Assembly (NCBI RefSeq): GCF_050948215.1 | Contig: NW_027488826.1 | Location: 124,001-188,000, forward strand | Direction: 5' to 3' | DNA: 64,000 bases | From: Halictus rubicundus | Taxonomy: Eukaryota; Arthropoda; Insecta; Hymenoptera; Halictidae | Shown here: piece by piece, positions 43,076-52,500 of the stretch | Layout of the letters: each line of letters begins with the position of its first letter | Numbering within the stretch: the stretch's first letter is position 1 | The notes under the pieces: model-generated | The model's database searches: none | The model's input: only the letters and a program-made list of their open reading frames with translations | What the model was told of the DNA's origin: nothing | Program-made: the position numbers and the translations under genes

Positions 43076-43661
43076 TGTGGTGTCGCGTCGATCCCGGAAT
43101 TGGGGAGAATCGGCTCGCGACTGGGTAATGGTTTAACGGCGAATGATTGTAAATTCAAACTCCGGAGAACTAGTCTTTATTTCTAAAATGCAAGACTCGG
43201 CTTGCCTTCGGTAGCTTCTAAGCAGCTCGGTGCTTGAAAGAATTCGAATTCTCGATAGCTCTAGACAGCTCGGTGTACTAGTAGTCAGGTTGGTGTATCA
43301 GACAGTTCTGTTGTTGTTACAATATTTTGGAATAAGGTAGGCTCGGATGTGGGTGTGGTCTTAGGAAGTTGTCTATGATTGGTTGAAGGATGTGTTTGGA
43401 AGTGGTGGAAAATTAGGAAGAGTGGGAGTGTAAGATACATTTGATTACAGGCGGCTACGATTATAAAACTATACATTTTGGTGCGCTAACGGTTCGCAGG
43501 CCAACATGTGCTCGTCAGCTGAGGTTGTTCGGATTTTTGACTACGCCAAACTACGGTAGGTTTTTTATGGCGGTCATGGTCATTATGCCGCGGGTGGTTG
43601 GTCTGGTTGACCTTCACGGTCGTGCAGATGTCCCTTTGCAGAGGGTTTTTACGACGGAACA
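43076..43661 (-). repeat. 3' LTR (586 bp) of the BEL/Pao element
   Basis: This is the downstream LTR with respect to the element's minus-strand transcription. It is collinear without gaps with 47653-48238 (offset 4,577). Three differences are visible: T at 43431 versus G at 48008, A at 43444 versus G at 48021, and G at 43605 versus A at 48182. It starts TGTGGTGTCG on the + strand and ends GACGGAACA at the polypurine-tract side. A 14-bp perfect palindrome AGAATTCGAATTCT lies at 43239-43252. Related CAGCTCGGTG phrases flank it at about 43223 and 43267. Short open frames of 60-95 codons inside are not supported as genes. Confidence 0.96.
43176..43181 (-). promoter_or_regulatory. Candidate polyadenylation signal AATAAA in the 3' LTR
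   Basis: The minus strand reads AATAAA here, about 100 bp before the outer end of the 3' LTR, which is a sensible place for the element's polyadenylation signal. The identical hexamer lies at 47753-47758 in the 5' LTR. Position and motif are seen directly; use as the real signal is inferred. Confidence 0.55.
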
Positions 43662-43674
43662 TGCCGCCCCCCTT
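43662..43674 (-). other. Polypurine tract next to the 3' LTR
   Basis: On the minus strand the sequence AAGGGGGGCGGCA directly abuts the 3' LTR (which begins TGTTCC in that orientation). A purine-rich, G-run tract in this position primes plus-strand DNA synthesis in LTR retroelements. One C interrupts the tract near its end, so the functional core is probably AAGGGGGG. Confidence 0.8.
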
Positions 43675-43956
43675 GAACGGTCGCGTTCAATGATTCTCAC
43701 TAAAACTGGTCGGATGGTGATAACCTAAAGTCGGTTCGGATTATCTAAATCTAAAGGCTAAAACAATATGTATACTCCAGACTTAGTGACTAAATGACAA
43801 TTTATACTAGTCTAGCTTACACTAACAATACGGTTAGAATACGTTACTATGATTACGCAACTATCTACTATATATACAAGGTAGCTGATTTGGATAATAT
43901 CTATATACAGTTGATATGGGTGTTCTTTGTTTGTGGCACAGTAATTTAAAGGTCCC
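43675..43956 (-). other. 3' untranslated segment of the element
   Basis: These 282 bp lie between the Gag-Pol stop and the polypurine tract. The segment is AT-rich. No envelope-like frame, second ORF, tRNA or repeat is visible. A 68-codon minus-strand frame that overlaps the end of Gag-Pol in another phase has no recognisable features. Confidence 0.7.
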
Positions 43957-46900
43957 TTAAATGGATTGTTCCAATGGCAATGGAAAAATAGAACGGACGC
44001 CTCGCTTATAACAACCACTCGCGGTTTTCACTGTAACTACGCGAGTGAAATTGTCTTCTCCAGGGTGAATTTCAGTTATGCGTCCTAGCTTCCACTGTAG
44101 AGGTGGTAGGTTGTCCTCCTTCAGTAGAATCAATGTCCCAATGTGAAGATGGGCGGTGGGATTGTTGCGCCATTTGCTCCGAATGTTTAATTCGTTTAGG
44201 TACTCCTTGTACCATCGTGTCCAAAAATGTTGCTTCATTTTTTGGATATGCTCCCACACCGATAGTCGATTGGTAGCGATATCAGACACATCTCGTTCCG
44301 GAATATTAGTTAGCGACTCACCTATTAGGAAGTGGGCCGGAGTGAGGGCTGAGAGGTCATTGGGATCCGAGGATAATGGTGTTAGGGGTCGAGAGTTTAA
44401 AATTGCTTCAATTTCGATTATGTGCGTATTGAATACCTCATACCCAATTGTATCTTCGCGAGAATGCCAGTAAATGCCTAATGTCTTTTTGACTGCCTGC
44501 GGATCTAAACATAGGCAGTCATCGGTAGTACGCTCTTGTAGTCCCCTTAGCAGTTGTGGTTTGTTAGGTGACCATTGTCTTAGATTCAATTGTTCTATTA
44601 ACTTCGCGGCTTCACTTGACGAATTCGTGTCAGTTAACAAATCGTCTATGTAAAATTCGTTTTTAATTACGTCAACTGCTAAAGGATACGACCGTGCTTC
44701 GTCCTCGGCAAGCTGTTGTAAGCAGCGTGCCGCAAGAAACGGAGCGCAAGCCGTACCGTAGGTTACGGTGTTTAAGCGGTATGATTTAACCGCCTCGTTT
44801 GGACCTTTGCGCCGTAGGATTTTTTGATAGTTCGCGTCCTCTGGGTGAACTAATATTTGCCTGAACATCTTCTCAATATCGGCAGTAATCACGTATTGGT
44901 ATTTGCGGAAGCGAGCAATCAATGAAAAGACGTCGTCCTGAATTGTCGGACCTACCATTAGCGCGTGATTTAGGGACAGACCGGTGTCGGTCTTCGCGGA
45001 CGCGTCGAAAACGACCCTAACCTTGGTTGTAAGGCTGCTAGCTTTTATTATGGGATGATGCGGTAAATAACAACCCGCATCTTTAAAATCCTTGTCTTCT
45101 ACTTCGGTCATGTGATCTAAGGCTTCATATTCCGTTAGGAATTTGGTATATTGATCGCGTAATTCGGTGTTGGACTGTAGCCTTCTTTCTAGACTATAAA
45201 ATCTTTTTAGCGCGATATCGTAAGAATTGCCGAGTTGTTGCTTGTTGTCATTGAATGGAAGTCTGACTATGTAGCGACCCCCTTTATCGCGATAGGTGCT
45301 TTGTTTAAACAATTCCTCACACAATTGCTCTTGCGGTGAGCATGAATTTGTGACTGAACACTGCTCTACTTGCCAGAATCTTTCTAACTGCGCGTCTAGA
45401 TCTTGGGTATTTAAATGGCAGTTTATATTTGTCGATACAGAATCATTTATTTCTCCTGACAGCACCCAGCCCAACTCGGTATCTTGAAGAACGACCGTTT
45501 CGTTTTGTAATCTAATTCTGTCCTTTCCTAAAAGCTTGTAATATAAATATTCCCCAAGCAAAAGATCGACCTTCGAAGACCTGTTAAAGGAAGGATCGGC
45601 TAAAGCTACGTTATTCGGGATTTGTAATATCGTTCGTTCAAATGTGCGCGATGGTAAAGGCCCAGTAATTTCTGGCAGTGTTAAAAATAGTGCACTACAC
45701 TTAAAATCGGAATGATTTGAGCCGATTTGAGCCTCTACGGCAAATTTTACATGGCTCTCCTGACGCCCTATACCTGACGTCGTTACGTTGAGACGTTTTT
45801 TCGGTAAACGCAGGTAAGTCGCTAATCTCTCGGTCATAAAATTGCGCTGCGAACCCGGGTCTAAAAGAACGCGGCATTCATGCTCTCGATTCTTTTGGTC
45901 AAGAATTTTAACTCGCGCCGTGGATAGCAATACTTCTTGATCTAATTTACTGTAGGCCGTTAACGCTATGGTAGGCGATGCAGCTTCGTTTAGGGTATTA
46001 ACTTTCGCAACATTCGATACGTTTGACTGGTCAATGTGCAATAATGTGTGGTGTTTTCCGCCACATTTTCTACATGTAGATGAGCGACATTGTGAAATGA
46101 AATGCGTGGAATTTAGGCAATTGAGACAGCCTTTAAGAGTTTTTACTGTGGTTATTCTGTCGCGAGGAGATTGTTTTAAGAATTCTGTGCATTGGTTAAT
46201 ATAATGAGATTGCTTGCATACCGGGCACGAAATCGCGGGCTTGGTACCGACAAAGGTATTGGTTCTATGTACCGGTTTAAAACTCCTGTCAGACCAGCGT
46301 TTTGGGTAATTATTGTCCCGTGTATGCGCTACTAATTTTACGGGTTCCTCGTCCCGTGAATATTTGTTCAAAAAGGCTAATAATTCGTGATAGGTCGGCA
46401 GGACCCCATCCTCGATTGTGCGCTCCCAAGAAGTACGTGTCGATTTGTCGAGCTTTGATGAAATGATATAAATAATCATTTCATCCCATTCCACCGGTTG
46501 GCCTAATGATTTTAACGCATTTATATGCATTTCTGCGTCTTCTGCTAAAGCGCGCAATGAGGATGGTTTGTCTCGAGATACCTCGGGTAGTTCAAATAAA
46601 GCACGGATGTGGCATTGAATGATCTTACGCGGTTGATCGAATCTTTTCCGTAGTAGGTTCCATGCAACAAAATAATTTTCTTCGGAAGCAGATAGAGCGC
46701 TAGTAACGTTGGCCGCGTTACCTATTAGATATGATTTTAACAAGTGAAATTTATGGATAGTAGGAATTGTATCAACCTCGTGAACTAGTGATCGAAAAGT
46801 ATCATAAAACCCTTGCCACTCTAAGAAGTTTCCGCTGAATTGTTTAATGCGAATTTTGGGTAATATATCTTGTGACGTTGTAATAGTCGGAGTTGAGGCA

Positions 46901-47217
46901 TTACTAACAGTCGGAACAGTTTGGATTTGAGTCCTGTGGGTTAGCTCCCTTAATCGTCTAGCCAATAAATCGGAGCATTCAAAATATGTTGCTTCAAAAT
47001 CTTTGATTGCCTCCTCGTCTGATTTATCTTGTATCGATTCAACCTGATCTTGTATTATAAAAAACTTTTGGAAGTATTCTTCTAATTTCTTTTGTCGCAT
47101 CTCTATGTCCGTCACCTCGAAAGTGAGAATCGATTCCCGAACCTGATTGCTTAATCGCGTCAGTTGTGCCTTCACGGCGGCACGCTGTCTTATAAACGAT
47201 TTTAATTCATCCGCCAT
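43957..47217 (-). CDS. Gag-Pol polyprotein of a BEL/Pao retrotransposon, lacking RNase H and integrase core (1086 aa)
   Basis: One uninterrupted frame from an ATG at 47217. Order of parts: N-terminal helical/coiled-coil stretch (aa 1-100); DUF1759 Gag-like region (about 120-290); three zinc knuckles, C331-C334-H338-C343, C364-C367-H372-C377 and C382-C385-H389-H394; aspartic protease with D453-P-G-S (Pao/A17 type); connector (about 540-720); reverse transcriptase (about 725-915) with catalytic D780 (ITADIEKMFRQ) and YIDD at 856-859. At about aa 930 it jumps into the end of the integrase (EIEAILNSRPLTP at 935-947) and a DUF5641-like C-terminal domain to aa 1086. RNase H, the integrase zinc finger and all three DDE residues are missing; BEL/Pao Gag-Pols are typically several hundred residues longer. 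The segment at 871-883 also looks a few residues short compared with the usual RT thumb. Protein synthesis and proteolytic maturation could still occur, but autonomous integration could not. Confidence 0.93.
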   Translation of the reverse strand: MADELKSFIRQRAAVKAQLTRLSNQVRESILTFEVTDIEMRQKKLEEYFQKFFIIQDQVESIQDKSDEEAIKDFEATYFECSDLLARRLRELTHRTQIQTVPTVSNASTPTITTSQDILPKIRIKQFSGNFLEWQGFYDTFRSLVHEVDTIPTIHKFHLLKSYLIGNAANVTSALSASEENYFVAWNLLRKRFDQPRKIIQCHIRALFELPEVSRDKPSSLRALAEDAEMHINALKSLGQPVEWDEMIIYIISSKLDKSTRTSWERTIEDGVLPTYHELLAFLNKYSRDEEPVKLVAHTRDNNYPKRWSDRSFKPVHRTNTFVGTKPAISCPVCKQSHYINQCTEFLKQSPRDRITTVKTLKGCLNCLNSTHFISQCRSSTCRKCGGKHHTLLHIDQSNVSNVAKVNTLNEAASPTIALTAYSKLDQEVLLSTARVKILDQKNREHECRVLLDPGSQRNFMTERLATYLRLPKKRLNVTTSGIGRQESHVKFAVEAQIGSNHSDFKCSALFLTLPEITGPLPSRTFERTILQIPNNVALADPSFNRSSKVDLLLGEYLYYKLLGKDRIRLQNETVVLQDTELGWVLSGEINDSVSTNINCHLNTQDLDAQLERFWQVEQCSVTNSCSPQEQLCEELFKQSTYRDKGGRYIVRLPFNDNKQQLGNSYDIALKRFYSLERRLQSNTELRDQYTKFLTEYEALDHMTEVEDKDFKDAGCYLPHHPIIKASSLTTKVRVVFDASAKTDTGLSLNHALMVGPTIQDDVFSLIARFRKYQYVITADIEKMFRQILVHPEDANYQKILRRKGPNEAVKSYRLNTVTYGTACAPFLAARCLQQLAEDEARSYPLAVDVIKNEFYIDDLLTDTNSSSEAAKLIEQLNLRQWSPNKPQLLRGLQERTTDDCLCLDPQAVKKTLGIYWHSREDTIGYEVFNTHIIEIEAILNSRPLTPLSSDPNDLSALTPAHFLIGESLTNIPERDVSDIATNRLSVWEHIQKMKQHFWTRWYKEYLNELNIRSKWRNNPTAHLHIGTLILLKEDNLPPLQWKLGRITEIHPGEDNFTRVVTVKTASGCYKRGVRSIFPLPLEQSI
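44415..44440 (-). other. In-frame internal deletion scar: reverse transcriptase end joined to integrase C-terminal region
   Basis: Minus-strand translation passes from the RT connection end (TLGIYWHSREDTIGYEV, aa 912-928) to the integrase tail (HIIEIEAILNSRPL, aa 932-945) with no stop or frameshift. In full BEL/Pao polyproteins several hundred residues carrying RNase H and the integrase HHCC/DDE core separate these motifs. The junction is near codons 928-932; its exact base cannot be fixed without an intact relative. Confidence 0.85.
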
Positions 47218-47629
47218 TGTTCGAGGGATTGAAGCAATTTTTGGGAATGAGGGAAATTTAGGAAGATAGGTGAGTCGAAAAACTTACTCGTATGGAGACT
47301 GTGCAGTACCGCTACCACTTTCACGGCCTTGTCTTCTCAGGACGTCCAGTGGTCCCGAAGAGGAATTGGTGGATGCGATGTTCCCTTCTGATGACGTCGA
47401 TGGTCCAGAAGTAGAAGCTGCGTCGCTCGCGATGTATCCTTCTGCTAGGCTGGTTGTTCTGGATGCTGGGTTGTCCAGGCTGATCCAGTCAAATGTAGGT
47501 GCTCCCTCGGGCTGCTGATGTCCTTTGGAACACTCAGCTACTTCTTCTTCGTTGTTTCGGTAACTCTCGATAATAGTCGCGACAATGCTCAAGGCACAAG
47601 CGATATCGTAACTCGCGATAAAGATCGCG
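47218..47629 (-). other. 5' leader with an ATG-less open frame in phase with Gag-Pol
   Basis: This is the region between the primer-binding site and the Gag-Pol ATG. The Gag-Pol phase is open on the minus strand from just inside the 5' LTR (a TAA near 47705) to a single TAA at 47284-47286, then open again for 22 codons to the ATG. The translation is rich in Ser, Gly, Ala and Thr and contains a rough internal repeat (EGYIASDAASTSGPSTS versus SEGNIASTNSSSGP). It has no ATG, so it is not called as a gene. The TAA lies within CGAGTAAGT, a perfect GTAAGT donor hexamer. A Gag N-terminal exon, a leader intron and a simple untranslated leader all remain possible. Confidence 0.5.
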
Positions 47630-47647
47630 ATCCGGCTCGAAGGACCA
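47630..47647 (-). other. Primer-binding site complementary to tRNA-Tyr
   Basis: On the minus strand, five T residues after the 5' LTR are followed by TGGTCCTTCGAGCCGGAT. The + strand here reads ATCCGGCTCGAAGGACCA, which matches the 3' end of animal tRNA-Tyr including the added CCA (acceptor CCTTCGA...TCGAAGG, discriminator A). The match is 18 nt and then stops. Assignment to tRNA-Tyr is from memory of that tRNA's acceptor stem. Confidence 0.85.
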
Positions 47648-47652
47648 AAAAA

Positions 47653-48238
47653 TGTGGTGTCGCGTCGATCCCGGAATTGGGGAGAATCGGCTCGCGACTG
47701 GGTAATGGTTTAACGGCGAATGATTGTAAATTCAAACTCCGGAGAACTAGTCTTTATTTCTAAAATGCAAGACTCGGCTTGCCTTCGGTAGCTTCTAAGC
47801 AGCTCGGTGCTTGAAAGAATTCGAATTCTCGATAGCTCTAGACAGCTCGGTGTACTAGTAGTCAGGTTGGTGTATCAGACAGTTCTGTTGTTGTTACAAT
47901 ATTTTGGAATAAGGTAGGCTCGGATGTGGGTGTGGTCTTAGGAAGTTGTCTATGATTGGTTGAAGGATGTGTTTGGAAGTGGTGGAAAATTAGGAAGAGT
48001 GGGAGTGGAAGATACATTTGGTTACAGGCGGCTACGATTATAAAACTATACATTTTGGTGCGCTAACGGTTCGCAGGCCAACATGTGCTCGTCAGCTGAG
48101 GTTGTTCGGATTTTTGACTACGCCAAACTACGGTAGGTTTTTTATGGCGGTCATGGTCATTATGCCGCGGGTGGTTGGTCTAGTTGACCTTCACGGTCGT
48201 GCAGATGTCCCTTTGCAGAGGGTTTTTACGACGGAACA
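47653..48238 (-). repeat. 5' LTR (586 bp) of the BEL/Pao element
   Basis: This is the upstream LTR for minus-strand transcription, expected to hold the promoter. It is identical in length to 43076-43661, with three substitutions. On the minus strand an AT-rich word TTTTATAATC (around 48037-48046) and CATAAAAAACC (around 48138-48148) are the only TATA-like candidates. I cannot choose a start site. The AATAAA hexamer and the 14-bp palindrome (47816-47829) are conserved with the other LTR. It ends directly against satellite at 48239. Confidence 0.96.
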
Positions 48239-48243
48239 CTATC
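48239..48243. repeat. Target site duplication (right), CTATC
   Basis: CTATC immediately follows the right LTR and equals the left flank at 43071-43075. It is consistent with a 5-bp staggered cut by a BEL/Pao integrase, but the match is only weakly informative because CTATC is the commonest word of the surrounding satellite. Confidence 0.75.
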
Positions 48244-49559
48244 CTATCCTCTATCCTATCCTATCCTCTATCATATCCTATCCTCTATCCTATCCAATCC
48301 TCTATCCTATCCTATCCTCTATAATATCCTATCGTATCCACTATCCTATCCTATCTTCTATCCGAACCTATCCTCTATCCTATCCTATCCTCAATCATAT
48401 CCTATCCTCTATCCTATCCTATCCTCTATCCTATCCTACCCTCTATCCTATCCTATCGTATCCTCTATCGTATCCTATCCTCTATCCTATCCTATTCTCT
48501 ATTATATCCTATCCTCTATACTATCCTATCCTCTATCCTATTCTATCCTCTATCCTATCCTATCCTTTATTCTATCCAATCCCCTATCCTATCCTCTATC
48601 CCATCCTATCCTCTATCCTATCCTATCCTCTATCCTATCGTATCCTCTATCGTATCCTATCCTCTATCCTATCCTATCCTCTATCCTATCCAATCCCCTA
48701 TCCTATCCTCAATCCTATCCTATCCTCTATCTTATCCTATCCTCTATCCTATCCTATCCTCTATCTTATCCTATAATCTATCCTATCCAATCCTCTATCC
48801 TATCCTATATCCGATCCTATCTTCTATCCTATCCTATCCTCTATCCTATCCTATCCTCTATCCTATCCTATCCTCTATCCTATCCTATCGTATCCTCTAT
48901 CGTATCTTATCCTCTATCCTATCCTATCCTCTATTATATCCTATCCTCTATACTATCCTATCCTCTATCCTATCCTATCCTCTACCCTATCCCATCCTCT
49001 ATCCTATCCTATCCTCTATCCTATCCTATCGTATCCTCTATCGTATCCTATCCTCTATCCTATCCTATCCTGTATCCTATCCAATCCCCTATCCTATCCT
49101 CTATCCTATCCTATCCTCTATCGTATCCTATCCTCTATCCTATCCTATCCTCTATCCTATCCTATCCTCTATCCTATCCTATCCTCTATCCTATCCTATC
49201 CTCTATCCTATCCTATCCTATCCTCTATCCTATCATATCCTCTATCTTATCCTATACTCTATCCTATCCTATCCTCTATCCTATCCAATCCCCTATCCTA
49301 TGCTCTATCCGATCCTATCCTCTATCCTATCCAATCCTCTATCCTATCCTATCCTCTATCCTATCCTATCGTATCCTCTATCCTATCCTATCCTCTATCC
49401 TATCCTATCCTCTATCCTATCCTATCCTCTATCCTGTCCTACCCTCTATCCTATGCTATTCTCTATCCTATCCTATCCTATCCTCTATCCTATCCTATCC
49501 TCTATCCTATCCTATCCTCTATCCTATCCTATCCTCTATCCTATCCTATCCTCTATCCT

Positions 49560-52500
49560 ATCCTATCGTATCCTCTATCCTATCCTATCCTCTATCCTAT
49601 CCTATCCTCTATCCTATCCTATCGTATCCTCTATCGTATCCTATCCTCTATCCTATCCTATCCTCTATTATATCCTATCCTCTATCCTATCCTATCCTCT
49701 ATCCTATCCTATCCTCTATCCTATCCCATCCTCTATCCTATCCTATCCTCTATCCTATCCTATCGTATCCTCTATCGTATCCTATCCTCTATCCCATCCT
49801 ATCCTCTATCCTATCCAATCCCCTATCCTATCCTATCCTCTATCATATCCTATCCTCTATCCTATTCTATCCTCTATCCTATCCAATCCTCTATCTTATC
49901 CTCTATCCGATCCTATCTTCTATCCTATCCTATCCCCTATCCTATCCTCAATCCTATCCTATCCTCTATCTTATCCTATCCTCTATCCTATCCTATCCTC
50001 TATCTTATCCTATCATCTATCCTATCCAATCCTCTATCCTATCCTCTATCCGATCCTATCTTCTATCCTATCCTATCCCCTATCCTATCCTACCCTCTAT
50101 CCAATCCTATCCTCTGTCCTGTCCTATCCTCTATCCTATCCTATTCTCTATCCTATCCTATCGTATCCTCTATCCTATCCTATCATCTTTCCTATCCTAT
50201 CCTCTATCCTATCCTATCCTATCCTCTATCCTATCCTATCTTCTATCCTAACCTATCCTCTATCCTATCCTATTCTCTATCCTATCCCATCCTATCCTCT
50301 ACCGTCTCCTATCCTGTATACGATCCAATCACCTATGGTCTACCGTATCATATTCTCTATCCTATCCTCTATAGTATCGTATCCTCTATCCTATCCAATC
50401 CTCTATCCTATCCGATCCTCTATCCTATCCTATCCTCTATAATATCGTATGCTCTATCATATCCTATCCTCTTTCCTATAATATCATCTATCCTATCCTA
50501 TTCTCTATCCTATCCTATCCTCATATCGTCTCCTATCCTCTATCCTATTAAATCCCCTATCCTATCCTCTATCCGATCCTATCTTCTATCCTATCCTATC
50601 CTCTATCCTATCCTATCCTCTACCCCATCCTATCCTCTATCTTATCCTATCCTCTATCCTATCCTATCATCTATCCTATCCTATCCCCTATCCTATCCTA
50701 TCCTCTATCCTATCCTATCGTCTATCCTATCCTATCCTCTATCCTATCATATCCTCTATCTTATCCTATCCTCTATCCTATCCTATCCTCTATCCTATCC
50801 TATACTCTATCATATCCTATCCTCTATCCTATCCTATCCTCTATCCTATCCTATCCTCAATCCCATCCTATCCTCTATCTTTATCCTATCCTAAATCCTA
50901 TCCTATCCTCTATCCTATCCTCTATCCTATCCTATCTTCTATACTAACCTATCCTCTATCCTATCCTATCCTCTATCCTATCCTATCCTCTATATTATCC
51001 TATCCTCTATCCTATCCTATCCTCTATCCTATCCTATCCTCTATCCTATCCTATCCTCTATCCCATCCTATCCTCTATCCTATCCTATCGTATCCTCTAT
51101 CCTATCCTATCCTCTACCCTATCCTATCCTCTATCCTATCCTATCCTCTATCTTATCCTTTACTCTATCCTATCCAATCCTCTACCCTATCCTCTATCCG
51201 ATCCTATCTTCTATCCTATCCTATCCTCTATCCTATCCTATCCTCTACCCTATCCTATCCTCTATCCTATCCTATCCTCTATCCTATCCTATCCTCTATC
51301 CTATCCTATCCTCTATCCTATCCTATCGTATCCTCTATCCTATCCTATCCTCTATCCAATCCTATCCTCTATCCTATCCTATCCTCTATCCTATCCTATC
51401 CTCTATCCTATACTATCTTCTATCCTAACCTATCCTGTATCCTATCTTATTCTCTATCCTATCCTATCCTATCCTCTACCGTCTCCTATCCTGTTTACGA
51501 TCCAATCCCCTATGGTCTACCGTATCATATTCTCTATCCCATCCTCTATAGTATCGTATCCTCTATCCTATCCAATCCTCTATCCTATCCGATCCTCTAT
51601 CCTATCCTATCCTCTATAATATCGTATGCTCTATCATATCCTATCCTCTTTCCTATAATATCATCTATCCTATCCTATTCTCTATCCTATCCTATCCTCA
51701 TATCGTCTCCTATCCTCTATCCTATTAAATCCCCTATCCTATCCTCTATCCGATCCTATCTTCTATCCTATCCTATCCTCTATCCTATCCTATCCTCTAC
51801 CCCATCCTATCCTCTATCTTATCCTATCCTCTATCCTATCCTATCATCTATCCTATCCTATCCCCTATCCTATCCTATCCTCTATCCTATCCTATCGTCT
51901 ATCCTATCCTATCCTCTATCCTATCATATCCTCTATCTTATCCTATCCTCTATCCTATCCTATCCTCTATCCTATCCTATACTCTATCATATCCTATCCT
52001 CTATCCTATCCTATCCTCTATCCTATCCTATCCTCAATCCCATCCTATCCTCTATCTTTATCCTATCCTAAATCCTATCCTATCCTCTATCTTATCCTAT
52101 CCTCTATCCTATCCTATCCTCTATCTTATCCTATCATCTATCCTATCCAATCCTCTATCCTATCCTCTATCCGATCCTATCTTCTATCCTATCCTATCCT
52201 GTATCCTATCCTATCCTCTATCCTATCCTATCCTCTATCCTATCCTATCCTCTATCCTATCCTATCCTCTATCCTATACTATCTTCTATCCTAACCTATC
52301 CTGTATACTATCCTATTCTCTATCCTATCCTATCGTATCCTCTATCCTATCCTATCATCTATCCTATCCTATCCTCTATCCTATCCTATCCTCTATCCTA
52401 TCCTATCCTCTATCCTATCCTATCCTCTATCATATCCTATCCTCTATCCTATTCTATCCTCTATCCTATCCTCTATCCTATCCTATCCTCTATCCTATCC

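Larger units (their letters stand above)
43076..48238 (-). mobile_element. BEL/Pao-superfamily LTR retrotransposon, near-intact ends, internally deleted
   Basis: A 5,163-bp element of ordinary base composition interrupts the satellite. It has two 586-bp direct LTRs beginning TG and ending CA, CTATC on both flanks, a primer-binding site next to the right LTR, a polypurine tract next to the left LTR and one long Gag-Pol frame. All of these are oriented on the minus strand, so the right LTR is the 5' LTR. Classification rests on the Pol: DUF1759, three zinc knuckles, a Pao-type (A17) protease with DPGS, a reverse transcriptase with YIDD, and a DUF5641-like tail. Autonomous BEL/Pao elements are usually longer, and here RNase H and the integrase core are missing. 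The LTRs differ at 3 sites (about 0.5%), so the insertion is recent. No envelope frame is present. Confidence 0.96.

Noticed and set aside
43675..43956. An envelope or third ORF downstream of Pol
   Set aside because: Only 282 bp remain before the polypurine tract, with no long open frame or membrane-protein features.
47284..47592. 102-codon minus-strand frame as a separate small gene
   Set aside because: Its first codon is TTG and the frame has no ATG. It is described instead as the leader, in phase with Gag-Pol.
47630..47647. A tRNA gene fragment
   Set aside because: Only the 3' 18 nt of tRNA-Tyr are present, exactly at the PBS position next to the 5' LTR. No rest of a cloverleaf is found.
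43441..47763. Small + strand frames within the element (such as 44156-44473 and 47270-47518)
   Set aside because: They are antisense to Gag-Pol, the leader or the LTR and show no protein-family features.
47862..48053. 63-codon minus-strand frame in each LTR (also 43285-43476)
   Set aside because: No recognisable domain. One of the three LTR substitutions changes a residue, and nothing indicates coding. LTRs often contain such frames by chance.
43071..48243. Using the CTATC duplication alone as proof of integration
   Set aside because: CTATC is the commonest word of the satellite, so the match could occur by chance. The insertion call rests on the LTRs, PBS, PPT and Pol.
48018..48776. 252-codon + strand frame running from the right LTR into the satellite
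   Set aside because: It starts inside the LTR in antisense and becomes satellite tetrapeptides after 48238. It is a chance read-through of the insertion junction.
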